Source: Schlegelella_A sp031360885 (GTDB lineage Bacteria > Pseudomonadota > Gammaproteobacteria > Burkholderiales > Burkholderiaceae_C). From it: a DNA stretch of 12,650 nt. This document shows positions 7,148 through 12,650 of this stretch, piece after piece. Made by a program: the position numbers and the translations under genes. The notes under the pieces were generated by a model. It worked only from the letters and a program-made list of their open reading frames with translations. It was not told the origin of the DNA and ran no database searches. Positions within the stretch are counted from its first letter, which is position 1; each line of letters begins with the position of its first letter. The stretch is taken from positions 1 to 12,650 of the forward strand of contig JANMCC010000391.1 of NCBI GenBank assembly GCA_031360885.1, read 5' to 3'.

Positions 7148-7957
7148 ATGAACTACAAGCCCCTACTCGGCCTCGCCGCCGTCGCCGTCTGCACCCATGC
7201 CGCGGCGCAGATCACCTTCTATGAAGAAGATCACTTTCGTGGTCGGACGTTCGCCACCAGCCAGTCGGTCTCGAACTTCAAGAACGCCGGCTTCAACGAC
7301 CAGGCATCGTCGGTCGTCGTCGAGCGCGGCCGCTGGGAGGTCTGCGACGACTCGAAGTTCCGCGGCCGCTGCGTCGTGCTGCGTCGCGGCAGCTATGACT
7401 CGCTGACGAACCTGGGCCTCGACAACCGGATCTCGTCGGTGCGACCCGTCAATCCGAACAGGCAGTACGAGAACGAGCCGCAGCCCGTGCTCGACGCACC
7501 TTACGAATACCGCCGCCGCCCGAGCGAACGGCTGAGCGAGGTGCCGGTGACCTCGGTGCGCGCCGTCGTCGGTCCGCCCGAGCAGCGTTGCTGGGTCGAG
7601 AAGCAGCAGGTCGCCGAGCCCGAGCGGCGCGACTACAACGTTCCGGGCGCAGTGATCGGCGGCGTGCTCGGCGGCATCCTCGGTCACCAGATCGGTGGCG
7701 GCACCGGCAAGACCGTTGCCACGGTCGGCGGTGCGGTCGGCGGGGCGGCGATCGGCGCCCACGTCAACAGCTCGACGTCCTCGTCGCAATACAGCACGCG
7801 CGACGTGCGTCGCTGCGAGACGACCGCCGCGAGCGGCCCGCCCCAGTACTACGAGGTGACGTACGAGTTCCGCGGCGTCGAACACCGCGTGCAGATGGCC
7901 GCGCCCCCCGGCCGCACGATCACCGTCAACGCCAACGGCGAGCCGCGTACGACCTGA
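7148..7957 (+). CDS. Secreted beta/gamma-crystallin domain protein with glycine-zipper (17 kDa antigen-like) domain
   Basis: This is a 269-residue exported protein. Residues 1-20 form a signal peptide (LLGLAAVAVCTHAAA, likely cut before Gln21). Residues 22-100 form a beta/gamma-crystallin domain of two Greek-key motifs, starting ITFYEEDHFRGR and WEVCDDSKFRGRC. Each motif ends in a canonical calcium-binding signature: NDQASS (50-55) and DNRISS (92-97), matching N/D-N/D-x-x-S/T-S. A polar linker of about 65 residues follows. Next comes a glycine-zipper 2TM domain (about 162-206, GAVIGGVLGGILGHQIGGG and GGAVGGAAIGAHV), as in 17 kDa surface antigen-like envelope proteins, and a C-terminal beta-rich tail with YYEVTYEFRGVEHRVQM. 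Cys148 and Cys223 flank the zipper. A GAAAG-like site (7137-7141) 6 bases before ATG and an in-frame stop at 7133 fix the start. The likely location is the periplasm or outer envelope; the function is unknown, perhaps calcium-stabilised envelope protection. Confidence 0.88.
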   Translation: MNYKPLLGLAAVAVCTHAAAQITFYEEDHFRGRTFATSQSVSNFKNAGFNDQASSVVVERGRWEVCDDSKFRGRCVVLRRGSYDSLTNLGLDNRISSVRPVNPNRQYENEPQPVLDAPYEYRRRPSERLSEVPVTSVRAVVGPPEQRCWVEKQQVAEPERRDYNVPGAVIGGVLGGILGHQIGGGTGKTVATVGGAVGGAAIGAHVNSSTSSSQYSTRDVRRCETTAASGPPQYYEVTYEFRGVEHRVQMAAPPGRTITVNANGEPRTT

Positions 7958-7975
7958 TCCGCATCCGCGTCAGGT
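7952..7975. repeat. Inverted repeat spanning the two convergent stop codons
   Basis: ACCTGA (7952-7957) and TCAGGT (7970-7975) are exact reverse complements with 12 bases between. They arise because both convergent genes end in a Thr codon ACC followed by TGA. The repeat could form a weak 6-bp hairpin in either transcript, but there is no T tract on either side, so it is not a standard intrinsic terminator. No better terminator is visible between the two genes. Confidence 0.4.
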
Positions 7976-9625
7976 GATGACCGTCGGGCGGTCGCGGCCG
8001 GTGCGGCCGCGGATTCCGGCCAGGCGCTCGGCCGCCGCGATCAGCGGCCCGAGCGCCTCTTGCGTTTCCACGCCCTGCTTTTGCGGGTCGGGTTCGAAAC
8101 GCTCGAGGTAGACGCGCAGGGTCGCGCCCTCGGTGCCGGTGCCCGAGAGGCGAAAGACGATGCGCGCGCCGTCGTCGAAGCCGATCCGCAGGCCCTGCCC
8201 GGTCGTGACGGAGCCGTCGACCGGATCGGTGTAGGCGAAGTCGTCGGCCAGCGTGACCCGGGCGACGCTGCCGTCGCCGCGCTCGAATCGCTGGCCCGGC
8301 AAGGCGGCCAGGCTCGCGCGCAGGTCCTCCATCAGGCCGTTCGCCGCGGCTGCATCCAGCCCTTCGTAGTCGTGGCGCGAATAGATGTCGCGGCCGAAGC
8401 GGCGCCAGTGTCCGCGCACGATCGCCTCCACCGATTCGCCTGGCCGCGCGGCCAGGATGTTGAGCCAGAACAGCACCGCCCAGACGCCGTCCTTCTCGCG
8501 CACATGGTCCGAACCCGTGCCCGCGCTCTCCTCGCCGCAAAGCGTCGCCAGGCCGGCGTCGAGCAGGTTGCCGAAGAACTTCCAGCCGGTCGGCGTCTCG
8601 TGGCAGGCGATGCCGAGTTGCGCGGCAACGCGGTCGGCGGCGCGGCTCGTCGGCATCGAGCGGGCGATGCCCTTCAGCCCCTGCGCATAGCCGGGCACGA
8701 GATGCGCGTTCGCCGCGAGCACCGCCAGGCTGTCGCTCGGCGTGACGATGAAGTTGCGGCCGACGATCATGTTGCGGTCGCCGTCGCCGTCGCTCGCCGC
8801 GCCGAAGTCGGGCGCGTCGGCGGCGAACATCGTCTCGACCAGCGCCGCGGCGTAGACCGGGTTCGGATCGGGGTGGCCGCCGCCGAAATCGGGCAGCGGC
8901 ACGGCGTCGACCAGGCTGGCCTCGGGCGCGCCCAGCCGCTCGACGAAGATCGCGCGCGCATACGGCCCGGTGACGGCGTGCATCGCGTCGAAGCGCATCC
9001 GGAAGGGGCCGCCTCGCAGCAGCTCGCCGATCGCGGTGAAGTCGAACAACGTCGCCATCAGCTCGGCGTGGTCGACCACCGGATCGAAGACCTCGACCTG
9101 CGCCGCGCCGACGCTGGTGACGCCGAGCCCGGCGAGATCGATGTCCGGGGTGTCGAGCGTGAGGTAGCGCTCGACCGCTTCGCTCTCCCGCCAGATCGCT
9201 TCGGTGATCCGCTCCGGCGCGGGGCCGCCGTTGCCGGCGTTGTACTTGATGCCGAAGTCGCCTTCGGGGCCGCCCGGGTTGTGGCTCGCCGAGAGGATGA
9301 TGCCGCCGAAGGCCGCGCGCTTGCGGATCACGCAGCTCGCCGCCGGCGTCGAGAGGATGCCGCGCTGTCCGACCAGGATGCGGCCGAAGCCGTTGGCGGC
9401 GGCGATGCGCACGATCGTCTGGATCGCGACGTCGTTGTAGTAGCGGCCGTCGCCGCCGACGACCAGCGTTTGCCCGGCAAAGCCCTCGAGCGCGTCGAAG
9501 ATCGACTGGACGAAGTTCTCGAGGTAGCGCGGCTGCTCGAAGACCGTCACCTTCTTGCGCAGTCCGGACGTGCCGGGCCGCTGGCCGGCGAAAGGCCGGG
9601 TCGGGACGATCAAGGGGAGAGTCAT
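7970..9625 (-). CDS. pgm: Phosphoglucomutase (alpha-D-glucose-1-phosphate / glucose-6-phosphate)
   Basis: This is a 551-residue cytoplasmic enzyme that interconverts glucose 1-phosphate and glucose 6-phosphate, linking glycogen and sugar-nucleotide synthesis to glycolysis. Length is normal for the alpha-D-phosphohexomutase family member Pgm. Domains in order: the N-terminal PGTSGLRKKV (17-26), the active-site phosphoserine loop SASHNPGG with Ser114, the metal-binding loop SDGDGDRNM, and the sugar-binding loop GEESAGTGSDHVREKDG. A C-terminal phosphate-binding region reads RLSGTGTEGATLRVYLE. ATG at 9625 gives the standard family N-terminus (TLPLIVPTRPFAGQRPG); the frame is open further upstream, but only as overlap with the divergent transporter gene. 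No Shine-Dalgarno sequence precedes it. It converges on the crystallin gene, with 12 bp between stops, and diverges from the AEC transporter across 70 bp. Confidence 0.97.
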   Translation of the reverse strand: MTLPLIVPTRPFAGQRPGTSGLRKKVTVFEQPRYLENFVQSIFDALEGFAGQTLVVGGDGRYYNDVAIQTIVRIAAANGFGRILVGQRGILSTPAASCVIRKRAAFGGIILSASHNPGGPEGDFGIKYNAGNGGPAPERITEAIWRESEAVERYLTLDTPDIDLAGLGVTSVGAAQVEVFDPVVDHAELMATLFDFTAIGELLRGGPFRMRFDAMHAVTGPYARAIFVERLGAPEASLVDAVPLPDFGGGHPDPNPVYAAALVETMFAADAPDFGAASDGDGDRNMIVGRNFIVTPSDSLAVLAANAHLVPGYAQGLKGIARSMPTSRAADRVAAQLGIACHETPTGWKFFGNLLDAGLATLCGEESAGTGSDHVREKDGVWAVLFWLNILAARPGESVEAIVRGHWRRFGRDIYSRHDYEGLDAAAANGLMEDLRASLAALPGQRFERGDGSVARVTLADDFAYTDPVDGSVTTGQGLRIGFDDGARIVFRLSGTGTEGATLRVYLERFEPDPQKQGVETQEALGPLIAAAERLAGIRGRTGRDRPTVIT

Positions 9626-9649
9626 CGAAAGGGAGCCCGGTGCGGTGCG

Positions 9650-9662
9650 CTGCGTTGCGCAG
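9650..9662. repeat. Short hairpin in the pgm / transporter divergent intergenic region
   Basis: CTGCG (9650-9654) and CGCAG (9658-9662) form a perfect 5-bp inverted repeat around TTG, midway in the 70-bp region between the divergent starts at 9625 and 9696. It could be an operator or chance in GC-rich DNA. No promoter for pgm was convincingly recognised on the minus strand here. Confidence 0.25.
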
Positions 9663-9681
9663 ACGCTTCGATTCTGTCGCC

Positions 9682-9687
9682 GATACT
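9682..9687 (+). promoter_or_regulatory. Possible -10 box of a leaderless promoter before the AEC transporter
   Basis: GATACT matches 4 of 6 positions of the -10 consensus, including the critical second A and last T, and ends 8 bases before the ATG at 9696. There is no Shine-Dalgarno sequence in that 8-base gap and no clear -35 box. The same hexamer serves in the better-supported promoter at 10689-10717. Motif evidence only. Confidence 0.35.
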
Positions 9688-9695
9688 GCGCCCCC

Positions 9696-10673
9696 ATGTC
9701 GGCCCAGGTCTTCATCAAGCTGTTCGCGATCTTCGCCGTGGTCGCCATCGGCTGGGGCGTGGCCCGCAGCGGCAAGCTCGGCGACGGCGACCCCGCCCGC
9801 GTGCTCTCGGGCGCGGCCTTCTACATCTTCGTGCCCGCGCTGCTGTTCCGCACCTCGGCGCGGATCGAGTTCGAGCGGCTCGACATCCGCATCCTGCTCG
9901 CCTTTTTCGCACCGACCCTGGCCGTGCTCGGCCTGGTCTACCTGTTCCTGCGCCTGCGCCGGCCGGCCGCGAGCTGCGAGCCCGCCGCGCCGAGCGTGCG
10001 CGCGATCACCGCCTCGTTCGGCAACGCGGTCCAGGTCGGCATTCCGCTCGTCGCGGCGCTTTACGGCGAGGCCGGGCTGGCGCTGCACATCACCCTCGTC
10101 AGCCTGCATTCGCTGACCCTGCTGACCGTGCTCACGACGCTGGTGGAGCTGGACCTCGCCCGCGACCGGCGGCGCGGCGACGGCAGCGGCCCCCACCTCT
10201 TGCGCACGCTGGCGACCACGGCGCGCAACACGGTGATCCATCCGGTCATCCTGCCGGTGCTCGCCGGCCTCGCCTGGAACGCCTCCGGCCTGCCCATTCC
10301 CGGCTTCGCCGACGAGGTGCTCGTCACGCTCGGCCAGGCGGTGGTGCCGCTCTGCCTGGTGCTGATCGGCGTCTCGCTCGCGCACTACGGGGTGCGCGGC
10401 GCGGTTCGCGACGCGCTCGCCCTGTCGCTGCTGAAGCTGATCGTCCAGCCACTCGTGGTGCTGGTCTTCGCCCACTTCGTGCTCGGCCTGAGCGGCGTGC
10501 CGCTGGCGATCGTCGTGATGATGGCGGCGCTGCCGGTGGGCAGCAACGCGCTCATCTTCGCCCAGCGCTACCAGACGCTGCCGGGCGAGGTGAGCACCGC
10601 GATCGTCGTCTCGACCCTGGCATTCGTGGCAACGGCGCCACTCTGGATCGCGGTGCTGCAGGCCCTCGGCTGA
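9696..10673 (+). CDS. AEC-family (auxin efflux carrier type) transporter
   Basis: This is a 325-residue inner-membrane carrier of the AEC family (PF03547), whose bacterial members move small organic acids such as malate or malonate; the substrate here is unknown. About ten hydrophobic segments are visible, for example near 6-22, 36-52, 66-88, 112-124, 129-150, 179-198, 210-231, 243-264, 268-290 and 300-322. Typical motifs are the paired repeat sites FGNAVQVGIPL (108-118) and LPVGSNALIFAQRY (279-292), each at the broken helix of one inverted half. A hydrophilic central loop with RDRRRGDG (156-163) divides the halves. ATG 9696 gives the normal N-terminus (FIKLFAIFAVVAIGWGVA); an upstream extension would run into the pgm start region. 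It is divergent from pgm, and there is no linked enzyme that reveals its substrate. Confidence 0.9.
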   Translation: MSAQVFIKLFAIFAVVAIGWGVARSGKLGDGDPARVLSGAAFYIFVPALLFRTSARIEFERLDIRILLAFFAPTLAVLGLVYLFLRLRRPAASCEPAAPSVRAITASFGNAVQVGIPLVAALYGEAGLALHITLVSLHSLTLLTVLTTLVELDLARDRRRGDGSGPHLLRTLATTARNTVIHPVILPVLAGLAWNASGLPIPGFADEVLVTLGQAVVPLCLVLIGVSLAHYGVRGAVRDALALSLLKLIVQPLVVLVFAHFVLGLSGVPLAIVVMMAALPVGSNALIFAQRYQTLPGEVSTAIVVSTLAFVATAPLWIAVLQALG

Positions 10674-10688
10674 CCGCGTGGAGAAACA

Positions 10689-10717
10689 TTGGCGCAGCCA
10701 GGGGCTTTGGCGATACT
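10689..10717 (+). promoter_or_regulatory. Sigma-70-like promoter of the HDOD gene
   Basis: TTGGCG (10689-10694) and GATACT (10712-10717) are separated by exactly 17 bp, each matching 4 of 6 consensus bases with the key positions kept. It begins 15 bp after the transporter stop. The expected transcription start, near 10724, leaves a leader of about 27 bases with a GGAG ribosome binding site at 10742-10745, 5 bases before the ATG at 10751. Confidence 0.5.
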
Positions 10718-10750
10718 CGGGAGGTCGCGGCGCTCGGCGTTGGAGATTCG

Positions 10751-11827
10751 ATGGCAGTGGCCCGTTGGTGGGATCGGTTCATCACTCGGCGTCCGTCTCC
10801 CGCCGGACCCGCCTCTCCGCCCGCCGCGGCAGCAGTGCCGCCCGCGGCCGCGACCGCCGCCCCGACCGCGGCGCTGAACGGCGGCCCCGCCTCTTCCGCC
10901 GAGGCGCCACGCCACGAGGAGCCGCATGCCCGCTTCTTCTGCTGGCTGGTCGGCGTCTCGGCGGCGGCCGCGCCCGGACCCGATGAGCCCCCCGCCCCCG
11001 TCGTCGCGCCGCTGCTCGAGCGGCTCGACGAGGTCATCGCTTCCGACGCGCTGCGCGCCAACCTCCTGCCGCGCGCTCCGCACGTCGTGCCGCAGCTGAT
11101 GAAGACGCTGCGCGACGAGAACTACTCGTCGGTCGACGTCGCCAGCCGGATCTCGCGCGACGTCGTCCTGAGCGCCGAGGTCATCCGCAGCGCGACCAGC
11201 ACCAACCGGCCGAAGAAGGACGACGACGAGGGCGAGATCGCCCTCGCCCGCGCGGTGGCGATGATCGGCACCGGCGGCCTGCGCCGGGCGATCGCCAGCG
11301 TAGTGCTGCGGCCGATCTTCGACGCCGCCGGCGACACGCTCTCGGCCAAGGCGGCGGTGAAGATCTGGCGCGACGCGGACAAGAAGGCGCGCCTCAGCGC
11401 CGCGCTCGCCGGGCAGCAGGCGCTCGATCCGTTCGACGGCTACCTCGCCGGCCTGCTGCACAACTCCGGCTGGACCGCGACCCTGCGCGCCATCGACGGC
11501 TTCGAGGACCTGGTCTTCAGCGGCGCCGACCTCGCCCACCCGGCCGTGGTGCCGCAGCTGCTGCGCCGGCGCGACGCGTTGTTCGGCGCCATCGTCGGCC
11601 CGTGGAGCCTCAGCCCGGCGATCGACCGGCTCGCCCGCGAGGTCGGCGAGCACGGCCTCGACTCGGTGCGCTCGCCGCTCGGCCTGGCCCTGCGCGAAGC
11701 GAACCGGCTCGCCGCGCTGCACGCGCTGGCCCCGGCCGGGCAGCGGCCACAGGCTGGCGTGCCGGGCTGGGCGACGCTGCCCAAGCCAGTCCAGGATTGC
11801 TATCTCGGGCTCGGCCGCGCCGCCTGA
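10751..11827 (+). CDS. HDOD-domain protein (putative signalling/regulatory protein)
   Basis: This is a 358-residue soluble protein with a divergent HDOD domain (PF08668), a catalytically inactive relative of HD-type phosphohydrolases found in signalling proteins. Residues 1-85 are Pro/Ala-rich and probably disordered, interrupted by a short hydrophobic stretch RFFCWLVGVS (61-70). The HDOD fold spans about 104-300: LPRAPHVVPQLMKTLRD, then DVASRISRDVVLSAEVIRSA, a helix ARAVAMIGTGGLRRAIASVVL (166-186) matching the family's LG..xLR pattern, and the late GYLAGLLHNSGW (230-241) in place of the metal-binding HD. No other signalling domain (GGDEF, EAL, receiver) is attached. The frame is open far upstream only as antisense to pgm; the start at 10751 is set by GGAG 5 bases before ATG and the promoter at 10689-10717. 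The role cannot be told from sequence; related proteins act in motility, stress or nucleotide signalling. Confidence 0.83.
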   Translation: MAVARWWDRFITRRPSPAGPASPPAAAAVPPAAATAAPTAALNGGPASSAEAPRHEEPHARFFCWLVGVSAAAAPGPDEPPAPVVAPLLERLDEVIASDALRANLLPRAPHVVPQLMKTLRDENYSSVDVASRISRDVVLSAEVIRSATSTNRPKKDDDEGEIALARAVAMIGTGGLRRAIASVVLRPIFDAAGDTLSAKAAVKIWRDADKKARLSAALAGQQALDPFDGYLAGLLHNSGWTATLRAIDGFEDLVFSGADLAHPAVVPQLLRRRDALFGAIVGPWSLSPAIDRLAREVGEHGLDSVRSPLGLALREANRLAALHALAPAGQRPQAGVPGWATLPKPVQDCYLGLGRAA

Positions 11828-11851
11828 AAGGCCGGGCTGCCGACCTATCAT
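11824..11851 (+). promoter_or_regulatory. Candidate sigma-70 promoter of dppA
   Basis: CTGAAA (11824-11829), overlapping the HDOD stop codon, and TATCAT (11846-11851) are 16 bp apart; the -10 box matches 5 of 6 consensus bases. Transcription would start near 11858, leaving a leader of about 50 bases that contains the hairpin at 11866-11882 and the ribosome binding site before 11911. Confidence 0.45.
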
Positions 11852-11865
11852 CGCGTCTCGCCGCT

Positions 11866-11882
11866 GGGGCGCCGAACGCCCC
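11866..11882 (+). promoter_or_regulatory. Hairpin in the presumed dppA leader
   Basis: GGGGCG (11866-11871) pairs perfectly with CGCCCC (11877-11882) around a 5-base loop CCGAA, starting about 8 bases after the expected transcription start. It has no T tract, so it is unlikely to terminate transcription from the HDOD gene. It could stabilise the dppA message or be an operator-like palindrome. Confidence 0.4.
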
Positions 11883-11910
11883 GCGCGCCCACCTTCGAGG
11901 ATCGCAGCCC

Positions 11911-12650
11911 ATGTCAAACCGCATCATCCGGCGCGCTGCCGCGCTCGCATTCGTCGCCATCGCCGCCGCCGCCAGCCCGGCATTCGCCGCCAAGACGCTC
12001 GTCTACTGCTCGGAAGGAAGCCCCGAGGGCTTCAACCCGCAGTTCTTCACCACCGGCACCACCGCCGACGCCTCCTCGGTGCCGATCTACAACCGGCTGG
12101 TCGAGTTCGAGCTCGGCACCACCAACATCGTGCCCGGCCTGGCCGAGAGCTGGGTCGCCGCGCCCGACGGCATGGCCTACACCTTCCGCCTGAGGAAGGG
12201 CGTGAAGTTCCACAGCAACGCGAAGTTCACGCCGACGCGCGACTTCAACGCCGACGACGTGCTGTTCTCGTACAACCGCCAGGCCGACCCGAGCCATCCC
12301 TTCGCGAAGGTGACGCCGGGCCAGACCTACGCGTACTTCGAGGACATGGGCATGAACGACATCGTCGCCAAGGTCGAGAAGCTCGACGCGATGACGGTGC
12401 GCTTCGTCCTGAAGAAGCCCGAGGCGCCATTCATGGCCGACATGGCGATGGACTTCGCCTCGATCCTCTCGGCCGAATACGCCGACAAGATGATGGCGGC
12501 GAAGACGCCCGACGTCGTCGACAAGGAGCCGATCGGCACCGGCCCGTTCCAGTTCGTCTCCTACCAGAAGGACGCGGTGATCCGCTACAAGGCCTTCGAC
12601 CAGCACTGGAACGGCCGGCCGAAGATCGACAACCTGGTCTACGCGATCAC
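11911..12650 (+). CDS. dppA: Periplasmic dipeptide-binding protein of a peptide ABC importer (5' part only)
   Basis: The first 246 codons of a family 5 solute-binding protein (PF00496) are present; the gene runs off the window. DppA binds dipeptides in the periplasm and delivers them to the DppBCDF importer. Residues 1-26 are a signal peptide with basic start and cleavage after AFA. The mature protein opens AKTLVYCSEGSPEGFNPQ, nearly identical to my memory of E. coli DppA, and continues with SSVPIYNRLVEFELGTT, PGLAESW, FRLRKGVKFH, FNADDVLFSYNRQ, PEAPFMADMAMDFASILS and PIGTGPFQF, all in the same order and spacing as in E. coli. CGAGGA at 11896-11901 is a ribosome binding site about 10 bases before ATG 11911. 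It probably has its own promoter (11824-11851). The rest of a dpp operon is expected downstream but is not visible. A related binding specificity (haem precursor or other peptides) cannot be excluded. Confidence 0.94.
   Translation, partial: MSNRIIRRAAALAFVAIAAAASPAFAAKTLVYCSEGSPEGFNPQFFTTGTTADASSVPIYNRLVEFELGTTNIVPGLAESWVAAPDGMAYTFRLRKGVKFHSNAKFTPTRDFNADDVLFSYNRQADPSHPFAKVTPGQTYAYFEDMGMNDIVAKVEKLDAMTVRFVLKKPEAPFMADMAMDFASILSAEYADKMMAAKTPDVVDKEPIGTGPFQFVSYQKDAVIRYKAFDQHWNGRPKIDNLVYAI

Noticed and set aside
7926..10475. Minus-strand open frame of 849 codons over the pgm and transporter region
   Set aside because: It is a different frame from pgm; its translation is Arg-rich shadow sequence with no motif, while pgm has all its active-site loops in the other frame.
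8060..10750. Plus-strand open frame upstream of and in frame with the HDOD gene, suggesting a 1255-residue protein
   Set aside because: The upstream part is antisense to pgm and out of frame over the AEC transporter, both clear family members. The HDOD gene has its own promoter, ribosome binding site and ATG at 10751.

Overview
The window is very GC-rich, densely coded DNA with short intergenic gaps. The codon use, the DppA-like and Pgm-like proteins and the palindromic multi-hairpin repeat at 710-798 suggest a high-GC betaproteobacterium, probably Burkholderiales (Rubrivivax/Leptothrix-like). This placement comes from general resemblance, not from a search. I see no rRNA, tRNA, CRISPR array, transposase, integrase or phage gene.

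Left part (1-6993, all + strand): the 3' end of a BMP-family substrate-binding protein is followed by a fused double-ATPase and two permeases. Together they form a complete purine/nucleoside-type ABC importer in the usual order (binding protein, ATPase, permease, permease). Stops and starts overlap or lie a few bases apart: a 4-base overlap at 693-696, a 4-base overlap at 2309-2312, then a 6-bp gap. An amidase-signature hydrolase follows 13 bp later and a class V (alanine/serine-glyoxylate type) aminotransferase 40 bp after that. A reasonable reading is uptake of a nitrogen-rich compound, perhaps a purine base or nucleoside, followed by amide hydrolysis and glyoxylate-linked transamination. 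The substrate is not proven by the sequence.

Middle (7148-9625): a secreted or envelope protein combines a two-motif beta/gamma-crystallin domain, with both calcium-binding motifs intact, and a glycine-zipper domain. It converges, with 12 bp between the stop codons, on phosphoglucomutase (pgm, - strand).

Right part (9696-12650, all + strand): an AEC-family (auxin efflux carrier type) transporter lies divergent from pgm. Next come a divergent HDOD-domain regulatory protein with its own recognisable promoter and ribosome binding site, and the first 246 codons of a dipeptide-binding protein closely resembling DppA, cut by the window edge.

The region looks mostly like ordinary metabolism and transport. 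I did not find a convincing new defence, mobile or RNA system. The most unusual point is the palindromic repeat at 710-798. It lies inside the reading frame at the start of the ABC ATPase gene and appears to have replaced its original start, so it is either translated as a low-complexity N-terminal tail or bypassed by a rare CTG start. The crystallin/glycine-zipper protein and two probable leaderless starts (5806 and 9696) are the next most interesting.
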